The notes under the pieces: generated by a model
The model's database searches: none
What the model saw: the letters and a program-made list of their open reading frames with translations, nothing else
What the model was told of the DNA's origin: nothing
Translations under genes and position numbers: made by a program
Shown here: in pieces, positions 35,100 to 47,311 of the stretch
Position numbering within the stretch: position 1 is the stretch's first letter
Layout of the letters: every line of letters starts with the position of its first letter
DNA from: Luidia sarsii
Lineage: Eukaryota; Echinodermata; Asteroidea; Paxillosida; Luidiidae
NCBI GenBank assembly: GCA_949987565.1
Contig: OX465111.1
Location: 14,569,249 to 14,633,248, forward strand
DNA length: 64,000 nt
Direction: 5' to 3'

Positions 35100-35330
35100 C
35101 AGAAAGAGAAAGAGTATAGAGCCGCATAAACCCAGAGACGGCGAGAGCGACACAAAGAGAGAGACATCGAGAAAGAGAGAGATAGAGAGGGAGAGACAGA
35201 GGAAGAGAGTGAAAGATAGGGAGCTGAGAGGGAAGACAGAGAGAGGGGAGAGAGAGAAGAGAGAGAAAGAGAGGAAGAGGGGAGAGAGAGAGAGAGCGAG
35301 AGAGAGAGGGGGAGAGAGAGAGAGAAAAAA
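35100..35330 (+). repeat. GAGAGA/GAGACA purine array
   Basis: About 230 bp of degenerate GAGA and GAGACAGAGAGG words followed by an A run. Confidence 0.85.
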
Positions 35331-36436
35331 AATGTGACCTGGCTTGTGGCTCGTAACGACCTATGGGCACGAACGGAGATCCCTAATTGACCTTGGCCGT
35401 GGCGACGGCCCCCGTGTGGGGGTGTCACAGCATCTCTCCACTCCGCTTAGCTACCGACGACCCACGCCATCAGAGCACTTGACCGTCTTCCTCTCCCTTG
35501 ATCGATTGCCCTTCAAAGGCTCTCCCCACCCGCTCTTCCCCAAATGACCCACTTCAACAGGCAGTTGCCCCGCGAGTATGGCCGACGGCGAAGCGCCAAC
35601 GCCAAGTGACCAAGTGAATCTAGCCATCAGATCCCCGCCACATGCAGGTGAGCCTCTGACTACATTAGCATGACGCCAGCAAGCTATAGTGACAATGAGA
35701 ACCATGCAATGCGCTCTGAGCGTCGAGTGCATAAGAGATCAACTCAATGGCGCGCTACCACATCTCACGCCGACGTCACGTGGATAATACAAACATGCTT
35801 TTGCTTCTGTGTGCTTTTATATCAGATTAATATCGCTGAATTCATCAAATGATAATTTCCACGGCCAAAGCCTCCTCTAGATATATATATAAACCACGCT
35901 ACTGAAAAGAGGAATTAATGCAAAACGAATACATTATAGCACACTGCGCGGCAAGCACAGGCTCCCAAGAGCATAACTGATGTCGGCGACTGATTTTTAT
36001 GATGAAAATATTTACAATCATAAATGATGCAATGACTAAAGTCACCAAAATACAAATCCCCCAAATGCTGTCCTCGTCGGCACATCTGCTTCGAGAAAGG
36101 TCATGCTAGAATCGAGACGACAGTCCGCCGAAAAATGGTTTGGAAAATGGTCAAATATGAAATGATGCGACGTTCCGATCCCGGTGAGACCTCGCTCACA
36201 AAGAGACAGATACGGGCAGGATCGAATCACACACATCCCTCCGTTGCACGTCGTATTTAACCTCTGTACGAATCACGCAGAACCAGCCAGAATGAGGAAT
36301 GTTCAAAATGCCGTTCGAATACTTAGGAAAAATGTGCTTTGAACCCTGCCTCAAATGGTTCTTGCCCATTCCCGACGATCCATTAGCTCCCGAATGCCGT
36401 TTAAAAGAAGTTGGAGCACAGTGGGTGTATTAATGA

Positions 36437-36640
36437 TGTTCAGAACGCTGTTCGAAAGCAGTAAAATTATTCAGAACGCTGTTCGAACGCAGTAAGAATA
36501 TTCAGAACGCTGTTCGAACGCTGTTCGAACACATTTATAATATTAGGAACGCTGTTTGAATGCAGTAAGAATGTTCAGAACGCTGTTCGAACGCAGTAAT
36601 ACTATTCAGAACGCTGTTCGAACGCAGTAAGAATGTTCAG
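36437..36640 (+). repeat. 31-bp minisatellite containing GTTCGAAC palindrome
   Basis: Six to seven copies of a 31-bp unit with core CAGAACGCTGTTCGAACGCA and spacer GTAAGAATATT. A diverged single unit (GTTCAAAATGCCGTTCGAAT) lies upstream at 36302-36321 and may be the seed. Confidence 0.88.
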
Positions 36641-39004
36641 ACTGAACTTCCAGGAATATCAAGGAATGTGCAGAGAAATCTCATTGCGACGGCATGCCGG
36701 TTCACTTTGACCTCTTGTGTGACTCGGGTTTTAACGAAGTTATAAGTCAATTTGTGGCGTTACCCGACGGTTTCTGAACTGCAAACCACGACTCATTTGC
36801 GGCTGAATCAGTCCCGAAAAGAAACCCTCCCCTCGTACGCAACCGTTCAACTCGCCGACCACAGAAGCAAAAGTCTTTTGCAAAACAAAGCACGATTCGC
36901 AGCAATACGATCAGGGCAGCGGCATCCACAAACGGGGATGAGAACTCGCTGTAGCCCATTGGCGACGAGGCCTGCTCCGGCCAAGCTCTGGCGCGTCATT
37001 ATCCAGACCAGATTGGCCAGCTAACTAGATTAACGGCCCACAGATAATTCGCCTTGAAAGCAGGTCAGCCGACAGTGTAAGAAGACTAAAATAAAAAAAA
37101 ACCCGCAGAAGGGAATTCAGACGAGAAGATACCGCGCTCAAAGGTGGCTAACAAAAACTAAACAAACAACCTTTTCAGCATCTGAAAGACAACCCCGCTC
37201 AATTGTGTCCAGGAAAAATAACATCTCGACTTTTGCCATTTGAAGGATCACCTTTCGGCGATGAATCGCACCAGCATATCACAAATCTCCCTCAGAGAGA
37301 AAAAAAAAGCCCCCGCCCCTGTGCCGATGTTGTAATTTGATGACCATTTTCCTTTGCCTTTTGAGATGTTTCCCTTCACGAAGCTGAGTGGCAGTCTCTC
37401 CGAGACAAGAGAAGATGAGTTGGGGTCTTGGGGGGTGCGAGAGCGCACCTGCCGCTTACGCAATCCCCCGTTCAATCACGGCTTTTTGCACCGCTTTCTT
37501 CCGCACAGGTAATTGCCTTTGATGGACCGTCTTTTTGTTTCGCACGATGCAGCTTGGGGCCAGCCGTCCGTTCTGAAGGTCGAATTGGGGCACCAAGGCG
37601 CGCCCAGCTCGCCTCACCTATGCAGAGAGCAGCCACGAGCGGTATCTCGCCGAACCAGCGCCGTTTTACGCCCACGAACACTTCAACATATACATGACGG
37701 CCCAGTGACGTCAATGGGCATAGATACTCATTGTATATTACTTACGAGGGATTACCTCACGCATGAAAGCGTGGTCGGTGCGTACGAGACTACGTCGCCA
37801 CGAGTTTCCACTACGATATACAATATGTATGGCATAATAGAGGTGAGTCTACGACGGTACATTGAGTGAACTAACGAAGGATCATCATCTAGACTGATCT
37901 TTAAAAAATGTTGACCCATGATAATTATACTGATAAAGCACCAGCGCTCTACCACTCAGGTTTTCGAGCTCAGTATACACCGCACACCACCAGCAGCTGA
38001 CGAAGCTATCATACCGCACAGTTGCGCGTTATGGTCGTTGAAATGGTTCGTTGATGTGGCTGTGGTGTTTAGGATGATTGCGGTTTTGTTCTTTCTGCTG
38101 TTCTCTTGCTGGTATTTTACACAACTTGGAACCCAACAAACGACAATCCCAGCCAATCCCTCCTTCCTGTGAGGATTTATTCAAATCTTCATCGTAAACC
38201 GTATGCAAACTGCTTACTGACGTAAATGACCAATCAGAATTGCAAGAAATCTTCTTCAGATTATGAGGAAGGGTTATGCTCAGAATGCATTCGGCCAGCC
38301 ACACAACATCGATAATTAAAAAAAAAGTCTTCAGGACCGACTCAATTCCGACACAAACAACTTCTACCGCAGCCACAAAGCCCTCCGTTACGTCATTTGT
38401 GCGTCAGCAAAAAAAGGGATAGCCTCCGTTGCAAAATTGAAACATCCAAATGCGGTGGCAATAATTATCGAATATAAATTTTCTCTCGGTCGACAAAGCA
38501 GATCAGATTTTGACGTACACAAAGCAACTTGACTGTAGTATGTAAGGACGCGTAATGCAACTGGATCTTGCGACAGACAACGGATTCCACGACAACTATA
38601 GCGCACAGCACCAAATCTCAGATCAAGTATCCCATAGAGTCAGTACGTAACCCATCCCCAACCTACCCGGAAAACGACTTCTGCCTCACCTATCCGAAAG
38701 CCCGGTATTTTCGTTTTCACGTCAGGCGAGTGACTGTTTCCACCACTCGCCGGCATGACATATACACATTTTGGCGGGTGGATTCCGTCTTCTTCTTTTT
38801 ACGAGGCGGGGATGGGAGACGTTTGCGCGCATGGAATCCGCAGATGTGCTCGGTCCAACGTGGCCCGTGATGTTCGTGGTGCTTTCTAGGTACTCAAAAT
38901 GCGCTGAAACACGCGAAGCAAGTCTTGCTTACAGCGTACAAAAGAGTTGGGCAGTAACAACTCGGTTAATATCATTTCGTTGGACCCCACTGGTTAAAAT
39001 TTGT

Positions 39005-39280
39005 CTCTGTCAGTTCTCGTCTCACTCTCATTCTTTTCTCTCTCTCACTTTCTCTCCACCTCACTCCAGCTCTCTCTCCCTCTCTCCCGTTTATCTCAAT
39101 CTGTCTCTCCCCCTCTCTCTCTCTCTTTCTCTCCTCTTACTGTGTCTCTCGGTATTCATCCGTCTCTCCCTTTCTCTGTCTCTGTTTCTCTCATCCAGTC
39201 GCTATTCCCCTCTGTCTCTCCGTCTCACTCTCAGAATGGTTGTCTCGTTGTCTCTTTTTACGTCTTTCTAAATCTCTGTC
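39005..39280 (+). repeat. CT-rich (TCTC)n tract
   Basis: Degenerate TCTCTC, TCTGTCTC and CTCACTCTC words; it explains the Ser/Leu/Phe-rich frames at 38771-39405. Confidence 0.8.
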
Positions 39281-40009
39281 TCTGTGTGGTCCTTTGCGAA
39301 TCCATGGAACATGCTCGGACTCGGGGTAACTCGTGTCCGTCTGACAAAACCAGAAAATATACGTTGTGGTTTATAGACGAATTCGAAGGTTTGCTGGTTG
39401 GTTAAGTACAGAGTATTCAACAAGAATCTGGGCTCAAACGCTCGTTTCTAGATGCTTGTGACATTATAACGGATAGGAGAAATAATGACCGAAGCCTGAG
39501 CCTATAAGTCTTCATTTCGTAAACGGTCATATCTCCCACATATAACTCCGTCTTGGTCCGAGGATGGCAGCAGACACGCGCATGTTATCTCCCTCGGAGC
39601 CATGTTCCCTCTGCCCCCCCCCCCGTTGGAGCACGGTAGACTCTGCAGGTGAGTTGCGCAGGGAGAGCCACCGCCGAGAAACCACGATGGCGCCCGTGCG
39701 GCGCCATCGCGAACTGTGCCAGTCGGGAAATCGGCCTATACCCGAGTCAAGGACCTGACTGCAAAAACACACACCCACACAGAAGCGCACGAAAACACAG
39801 AAGCGTTGACCTAATGCGGAGTCGCGGATCAACCAATCCAGAAAGACGAAGGGCAAACACCCTCCAAAGAAAAACACACTTTTAAGGGTTCGATCCGATA
39901 CATGTGACCGGATATTTAGCTCAAGAGAGATCTGTTTGAGAACCCGAGATCACCTACGGTGTACAATCGTCGCTATGCTCTTTTTTTTACTCTCAGTGAT
40001 ATACAAAAA

Positions 40010-40130
40010 TATTGAAAAATGCTTACTGACTAAAAAAATACTAAAATGCAAATCTCAAAATTTAGTGGTCCTGACATTTCGATCCCAGCAGGACCTTTCT
40101 CAAAGGCAGAGTGACCATTTTGATTTTCGT
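40010..40130. repeat. GGCCTGAC/GGACCTTTCTC family copy
   Basis: Contains GGTCCTGACATTTCGATCCC, AGCAGGACCTTTCTCAAAGG and the flanking GCTTACTGACTAAAAAAA word shared in reverse with the 18.7-kb copy tail. Confidence 0.65.
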
Positions 40131-40794
40131 TAAAATTGGCGTTGCAGTGTACCATCGGATACAACCGCGGCTGTGGTATGTGAATTGTCCCGACAGCATT
40201 TTGTTCTGGCAAGCCATATAGGCAGACCGCCCGTGGAACCCAACGCTAAGATGTTTGCAGCTGAACGAGAGAGCGCACAGCAATAGAGCCGCCAACCGAC
40301 TGGCAGACGAGTCTACGGGCCGGCCCACGCATCGGCCAAGCCACCCCCTCACCCTGAGCTAGACAGCCGTCCAAGTTTGAGACAGGTTGAGTGACCAATG
40401 GGCCACCGATGGCCGAAAGGAGAGCTTCTTCCCTTGATTATATCCAGCGTGTATTCCATCTGTCAACGGCGGTGCCCGTGCGGCAACGCACGGACCAATT
40501 AGCAAAGCACAGACCGGGTAATGTGATATCCCAATGTATTTGCACACAGGCCCCGTGCTGCGAGCCTTCAAATTCCAACAATTTATTAGCACCAGGGCGT
40601 GTATGCTATTTACATCCAGCAATCGCCGGTGGAGGGTGTGTGTATACATATTGTACATATACATGCTTGCACTTGACGGTGACCGGACCATAAATCAGTC
40701 CGTGGTAATTCATTGGTAAACCAGTGACTATTCCACGACAGGATTGCAGTCAGGATCCACGTCAAAGCGTGTGATTGAGGGCAGCTCCCTCCTA

Positions 40795-41910
40795 CTCCGT
40801 CCCTACTGCCTACCTGCCCTCCTACTGCCCACCTCCCTTCCTACTGCCTACCTCCCTTCCTACTGCCTACCTAACTTCCTACTGCCTACCTTCCTATATA
40901 CTGCCCACCTCCCTTCCTACTGCCTACCTCCCTTCCTACTGCCTACCTCCCTTCATAATGCCTACCTACCTTCATACTGCCTACCTGCCTTCCTACTGCC
41001 TACCTACCTTCCTAATGCCTACCTCCCTTTCTACTGCCTACCTCCCTTCCTACTACCTACCTCTCTTCCTACTGCCTACCTACCTTCCTACTTCCTACCT
41101 CCCTTCCTACTGCCTACCTCCCTTCCTACTGCCTACCTCCCTTCCTAATGCCTACCTACCTTCCTACTGCCTACCTCCCTTCCTACTGCATACCTCCCTT
41201 CCTACTGCCTACCTCCCTTCCTACTGCCTACCCCCCTTCCTACTGCCTACCTCTCTTCCTACTGCCTACCTACCTTCCTACTTCCTACCTCCCTTCCTAC
41301 TGCCTACCTACCTTCCTACTGCATACCTCCCTTCCTACTGCCTACCTCCCTTCCTACTGCCTACCTCCCTTCATAATGCCTACCTACCTTCATACTGCCT
41401 ACCTGCCTTCCTACTGCCTACCTACCTTCCTAATGCCTACCTCCCTTCCTACTGCCTACCTCCCTTCCTACTGCCTACCTCCCTTCCTACTGCCTACCTC
41501 TCTTCCTACTGCCTACCTACCTTCCTACTTCCTACCTCCCTTCCTACTGCCTACCTCCCTTCCTACTGCCTACCTCCCTTCCTACTGCCTACCTCCCTTC
41601 CTAATGCCTACCTACCTACATACTACCTACATACCTTCATACTGCCTACCTCCCTTCCTACTGCCTACCTCCCTTCCTACTGCCTACCCCCTTCCTACTG
41701 CCTACCTCTCTTCCTACTGCCTACCTACCTTCCTACTTCCTACCTCCCTTCCTACTGCCTACCTACCTTCCTACTGCATACCTCCCATCCTACTGCCTAT
41801 CTGCCTTCCTACTGCCCATCTCCCCTACTACTGCCTACCTCCCTTCCTACTGCCTACCTCTATTCTTACTGCCTACCTCTTTTCTTACTGCCTACCTACC
41901 TTCCTACATG
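40795..41910 (+). repeat. 19-bp minisatellite (CTACCTCCCTTCCTACTGC)
   Basis: About 58 copies of CTACCTCCCTTCCTACTGC with variants (ACCTACC, TCCTAATGC, TCATACTGC, CTCTCTTCC). Rare variant combinations such as CTTCATAATGCC recur 418 bp apart (22 units), showing block duplication. It explains the LPTSLPTAYLPSY-type open frames (up to 402 codons). Confidence 0.95.
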
Positions 41911-42074
41911 TACTTGTACATGTACGATGCTACCATCGTTCCCACAGCCTCTTCCGAACGCCCGTTATTACTGCAAGGTGTGAAAGGAGCTTATCAAAAC
42001 AGTATGTCGGCGTCGCACACCGGCACGCGGTTCACACCTGCCCAGACGCGCGTGTGCGGGTGTGGGATATGTGG

Positions 42075-42100
42075 GTGGGGGTGTGTGTGTGTGTGTGTAC
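42075..42100 (+). repeat. (GT)n microsatellite
   Basis: A GTGTGTGTGTGTGTG run inside a wider G/T-rich patch (42040-42122). Confidence 0.85.
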
Positions 42101-43429
42101 ATGGACTGTGTGTGGGTGTGTGGCGCCCGTGGCAGACACGCCCACTACAGATTCACGCGCAAGAACACGCCGAACGACTCACAACCGATTCAATACGCTT
42201 CCCTTTAATAGTACACCCTACACAAGGCCACTCAGTCGAGCTAGGGGGAAACGTGCCAAGTTTTCCCTTCCCGTCCGGCACTGGCCGAGATAATTAGTTC
42301 ACACTGCGGACAGGAGCGGAATGGCCGCCTCAATGACGAATTTGCGTTTGCGACGGAGGGCGGCGCAACTATGATTGCATTTCGCTGCAACCAGCCTGTC
42401 TGATAATTACTACGACTTGGACTAGGACCTTGTCTCCGTCTTCCACTGGCGTTAGGAAGCTTTCGTTTCCGTATAGGACGGATGGTTCTGTGACGGTGAA
42501 ATCGAGTGGCCATCGGTATGTGATTTCTGCGACGCTACTCAGCGTGAGTCTGCGTTGTGCCGAAAACGACAACGAACTTTCCACCGTCGTATACAACCAT
42601 CCTTCGTGTACAAAACGAAAGCTCTGTATTATGCAAACAGAACGACGACAATGATCAGGACAACAGCGAAGACGACGACAACGACACCGACAAGAAGCGG
42701 GTGCGACCATCGACTGCCGGCGGTGAGAACGCGTCGAGGGCACGGTATGCCTCCGAGCCCCACCGTACGGCAGGCGATCGCTTCGTCCAAACTCCCTGCA
42801 GTGGCAAGTCACGCCGCACAAAAGGACCCGTGCACTCGCGTGAGGCGGGCGATCGCGTTACACGGCAACAAACAAATTGAATTCCGAAACGAAACCAGAC
42901 CCAACCTTATTTTGTGTAATTGCTCCGAAATCAAATTTCCGCTGGACTCTCTCCACCGGAAAATTACGGAATCCAAACATGAACGTTGACAATTCATTTA
43001 TCCGTACGTCAGCGTGCATTGTATCCACAGTAAAGTCTGGTTTCAACTTGAGTGGCATGAGATTTCCAATATTAGATATGCGTTTCCGTATTTTTTCCAC
43101 CATGATTCTCTCTCCTTGAGGATATTTCTGTTTCGATCTTGAAGTTCTCGCTCATGTATAAATCCCCCCCCCTGATTTCTCAGAGATGGGAGGGAGGAGT
43201 TTTTTTGATTTCATTCCAATTCGAAATCACTGAAAGATCGCTCAATATATAATTCAAGATTTTTCCTTTCCCCTGAGGTGAACTGCCGTCCGGTCGTGGT
43301 ATTAAAGCAGAGTGCAGGGCGGTCGCTCCACTCACCTCACGGGCGGGATTAATAGCAGCTAGGCTGGGGTTTATTCTACCTTTTATCTGACAAAGGGTGG
43401 AATAGCTGCCTTTACACGCTGCTCGGATT

Positions 43430-43600
43430 ACTTGGGCCAATTTCATAGAGATGTTTAAGCGCCAACAAGCACAACATGCACAACAACTCGGGTTTCATAG
43501 GACCACCTTGCCTACCCAAACTTCACTATACTGATTGATGCTGAGTAAGGAGGAGTGGAATACAAGTCAATAGGCATCACGTCAGATTTAGGTTTGTAAT
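43430..43600. repeat. TTCATAGAG-family copy plus repeat shared with 11380-11590
   Basis: GGGCCAATTTCATAGAGATG and TTTAAGCGCCAACAAGC, then CATAGGACCACCTTGCC and GAGTGGAATACAAGTCAA. Confidence 0.65.
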
Positions 43601-43970
43601 CACGTTTACACGAGGGACGGTTATTTTTTTCCGGCTTAGCTGAATTCCAGGCTTGGGCGGCTCTAAGAAATTGAGCTCCGGTCGCGTTGAGAGTTTTTGG
43701 CCATACACGCTGGGTGTCGCAATGCCGTTCGCTCTTCGTGTACCGGTATTCAATTCCATTGAGTTGCTTAATTTAAGCGTGGAGAACCGCTGGGCCCGAG
43801 AAGTCTTCCTTCGTTAAGACAGGACAGCCGATCATGCTTTCATGTGTCGATTGATGTTGATTATTGTTGGCTCGTGTGATCGAAAGATGTGAGCGCAGCC
43901 TCGGCTAGCAGCCTCACTTTTTAAGAAAAGGAGACTCTGTGTGCATGCTTTGGCCAGACGAGAACGAACG

Positions 43971-44015
43971 CTCCGAAACGTTGAGTTTCCGGCCGTTTTC
44001 AGAGCATTGTGTCAC
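43971..44015 (+). repeat. histone-type stem-loop-like element, decayed copy
   Basis: The plus strand reads CTCCGAAACGTTGAGTTTCC then GGCCGTTTTCAGAGCATTG. The conserved leader CCGAAACGTTGAGTT and the TTTCAGAGC core remain; the stem is no longer fully paired. Confidence 0.5.
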
Positions 44016-45189
44016 GGCAGTCGCACAATTAAGTTCGGTTTTACAATATAAGGTGTACTTTCGTGTCCGCTACAATGCTCAATGTTCGAGTGTACTTCGG
44101 ACGCCATGTCCACATTGTCACCATAGCGTCATGTGATTTACCAAAATCATATTCAAATCAGTCAACTGCTGTATAATTGGAAGCACTTCGCAAATCCTGC
44201 GATAGATGAATAAATGCATGGAATGGTAATCATCCCAGTACATGAAAGAAGGAATTTATCATCGGATCTTGGGAAAGGTTTTTGGAGAATAAAGCTTTGG
44301 GAATAAAGTCTCTATAACGCAGTATGCACTACATCCATTACAGAGATAAGTAGGCCTAAGATTTTTTTTATTTTTTTTTGGGGGGGAATAAAGCTTTGGA
44401 GAATAAAGCCCGCTCTAGTTTAGTTGGCGTCACGGAGGGCTGGACCGACGCGGTGCACGCACTCCTCCCTCCCATCACGAGTTTACAGAGGGACTGGCAG
44501 TCGTCATCGGCCAGCTTCGGATATCCTGCACCAGCAAAGGTGGGAGGAGGAGGAGGGGAAGGGGTCGACTCTGGTGCCTCATCTCAACTCTAGTGGTGCT
44601 CTTTGACATCGCCAAACGAGATTCCGTGCCCCAGATATTACCCCGGATTCTATAGGCGCGCCCGAATGAAAAGGCAAAGGGATCCGGGACGCCGTAACGC
44701 GAAGCTGGTCCAAATTGCATTAGCAGCAGCGTCTATTGTCAGATTGTCATACCTCGCCGGAAAATATAACCTTCCCTCCCGCCACCCCCACCCGCCCCCT
44801 CAACCAAATCAGTTCTAGTCCTGCCTCGGCTATTTGGCTATAGTGCGATAAGTAAACACGCCTGTAGTGCTGGCAACGCGAGGCGAGGTGAGGCGCCTTC
44901 AAAGTGCCACGGCGGCACGGTCGCTTGTAATGAATACTTAAGACATCGTGCTCCGTATAGGAAGAGCCAATGGAATATTGCACTTTTCCTCTCCCTATCT
45001 ATCTAGGCATCTTCACTTCTCACATCCCGCCAGTCTCTCCTGACCCTGTCAGCAGACACGATTGTGTATAATTCATACACGTAGGCGATTACCTTTCTTA
45101 TTATCTAATTATAGGCTGGAGATTTGATTGGCTCACGATCGAGTGAAAAAAATAACAGGCTTGAAATTTTGCTGTCATAATGGGGTCAT

Positions 45190-45775
45190 AATGTGGAAGG
45201 TTTGCTTGGTGGAATCACACTTTGCTTGGTGGAGTCACAATGTGGATGGTTTGCTTGGTGGAGTCACAGTGTGGAAGGTTTGCTTGGTGGAATCACAATG
45301 TGGAAGGTTTGCTTGGTGGAGTCACAGTGTGGAAGGTTTGCTTGGTGGAATCACAATGTGGAAGGTTTGCCTGGTGAGTCACAATGTGGAAGGTTTGCTT
45401 GTTGGAGTCACAATGTGGAAGGTTTGCTTGGTGTAGTCACATTGTGGAAGGTTTGCTTGGTGGAGTCACATTGTGGAAAATTTGCTTGGTGTAATCACAA
45501 TGTGGAAGGTTTGCTTGGTGGAGTCACAATGTGGAAGGTTTGCTTGGTGGAGTCACAATGTGGAAGGTTTGCTTGGTGGAGTCACAATGTGGAAGGTTTG
45601 CTTGGTGGAGTCACAATGTGGAAGGTTTGCTTGGTGGAGTCACAATGTGGAAGGTTTGCTTGGTGGAGTCACAATGTGGAAGGTTTGCTTGGTGGAATCA
45701 CAATGTGGAAGGTTTGCTTGGTGGAATCACAATGTGGAAGATTTGCTTGGTGAGTCACAATGTGAAAGGTTTGCG
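45190..45775 (+). repeat. 29-bp minisatellite
   Basis: About 20 copies of a 29-bp unit whose core is AATGTGGAAGGTTTGCTTGG followed by TGGAGTCAC. The 29-bp period shifts frame each unit, yet the plus-strand frames all stay open, giving the same 29-residue repeat in three frames (up to 186 codons). It is not considered coding. Confidence 0.93.
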
Positions 45776-45791
45776 TTGACGCCGTACAAAT

Positions 45792-45830
45792 CGTCTCTTT
45801 CGAGAAGTATAGCTTTAAGAAGTAATCTTC
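45792..45830 (-). repeat. stem-loop-like element, strongly decayed copy
   Basis: GTCTCTTTCGAGAAGTATAG then CTTTAAGAAGTAATC. It aligns with the CTCTTTCAAGAAGTGTGGCT side of the 10.2-kb copy, but the stem is lost. Confidence 0.35.
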
Positions 45831-46344
45831 CAAGGAGATGACTGTCATTCTTGCTCCGCAAACTTTCCCCAGAGGTCACTAAATTTAAAGCTCGAGCCAG
45901 AGAACCCAATGTGGCAGAGGGGTGCAATTGAAACCGTTAGGCAACTGACGGATATCTCTTAAGAGACCGCTAGATCTCGAAGCAATGGCACGATGAAGCA
46001 CTTAAAGCCGCATAGATCAGAGGGCCTTTTATGCAGGGCATGCACTTACGGACGTGGGACGAGAGCCCTTGGCCTTGTATTGCGTAGGCGTCCCTGAATA
46101 ATCTAAGGGCTTTTAGGGCGTTGCCGTCCCTTCAAAAGGTTTGTCCAAGAGAGGTTCGCTGGCAGATATGAGTAAAAGGACGTACAAATTTGACATTTGA
46201 CACGTATGACATTTTTCTTTACATTCTAAATCGTTCGATTGGTCTGTGGACGAAACCTTTACGCTCAAGGGCTTCTTGCCAAAACAGGCTATTGACAAGT
46301 ACGGGGACATCTTTTACCATTATTAATTTGACGAATTGCGAAGG

Positions 46345-46500
46345 TAATTTGACTGAATCCGAGACATCTAGCTTCAGGTATGCCTATACCAGCGCTCTAA
46401 TCATCTGAGCTATCCAGCCCTTAGGTGGCGGTCTTTCTTAAAATGGTCAACCATCATTTAACCATTAACTACCGTGTATCTACAGGGATCGCGCCCTCAC
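46345..46500 (-). mobile_element. tRNA-like SINE copy 4
   Basis: The minus strand contains TAGCTCAGATGATTAGAGCG and GGATTCAGTC (decayed B box). It shares with copy 2 the outer words CCTTAGGTGGC and ACCATTAACTACCGTGTATC. Confidence 0.6.
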
Positions 46501-47034
46501 GTTCCTTCAGATGCATAACAACGTGACACAGCGGGCCGGGGATCAACCACAGAGTGCAGCTCCAACAAACTTATTTCTAAATATTTTCCTCAAACACTGC
46601 AGACACGAAAACATCAATGTTTTCCCCCTTTGCGGGTGACGGAGAAAGTGCCTCGGCATTAGGACGTGCGAGCGTTCCATTTACCTTTACATTTACATAG
46701 TTTTTCAATGCTGTTATACAGAACAGTGTAACCAAACAAGTACAAATTACACGAATATAATAATTTGCCATTGCGTGTCATTTTCCATGAAATAGTAATA
46801 GACATTTTGATAAATTAGTACTGTACATTTTGATGAATTAAATGACAACATTTAGGGTTAAGGTTAAGCGAGAACGCGTTTGTGCCCGACCTATTACGAC
46901 AGACAAAACAACCATACAATCAAACAGTCAGATCTCGTTGGGCAACAAACCCTGACGTCAACATTCTGATACGCCGATAAGTTATGATATCAGAAATATC
47001 ATAGCAAAGACGCAAGTGCACGCACTGAGCGGAA

Positions 47035-47165
47035 TGGAGGGGAAGGGAGGGAGGGAGGGGGAGGGAGAGAGGGGGAGGAAGGGAGGGAGGGAGGGGAGGC
47101 GGGGAGAGAGGGAGGGGCAGGGAGGGAGGCAGGGAGGGAAGGAGGGAGGGAGGGAGCCGAATAAC
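47035..47165 (+). repeat. GGAGGGA purine array
   Basis: About 130 bp of GGGAGGGAGGGAGGGG words, a strong candidate for G-quadruplex or triplex structure. Confidence 0.9.
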
Positions 47166-47311
47166 ATTGAAAGGAAGTCATCATCTGCGTCGGTCTTAGC
47201 GCCGACGTGTAGGAACCGGACTCACGGCCACGGTGCGTGGGTCCCATTCGTAAGGATTACCGTCAGGAGAAGTGCGAGATATAAAGAGAAAGGTATGTGA
47301 AATCCGCTTAC

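Larger units (their letters stand above)
30631..47311 (-). other. GARNL3-like intron between exons A and B
   Basis: A 16.7-kb intron, the largest here. It contains GAGACA tracts (31285-31420, 35100-35330), MITE copies (33603-33880, 34269-34618), GACTCG words (32504-32565), a 31-bp array (36437-36640), a CT tract (39005-39280), the 19-bp array (40795-41910), the 29-bp array (45190-45775), a SINE (46345-46500) and a GA array (47035-47165). Unique-looking stretches without a gene are 30900-31280, 35340-36290, 36660-38990, 39290-40010, 42120-43430 and 44010-45180. Confidence 0.6.

Noticed and set aside
36437..36640. CRISPR-like array of 31-bp repeats
   Set aside because: The units are contiguous with no unique spacers and the context is eukaryotic; it is a minisatellite.
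37472..37714. Possible exon ending CATAG|GTGAGG on the minus strand
   Set aside because: It falls between exons A and B, which already join in phase with continuous motif order; no homology was seen.
40744..42293. Open frames of 134-402 codons reading LPTSLPTAYLPSY repeats
   Set aside because: Product of the 19-bp minisatellite; the same peptide recurs in more than one frame.
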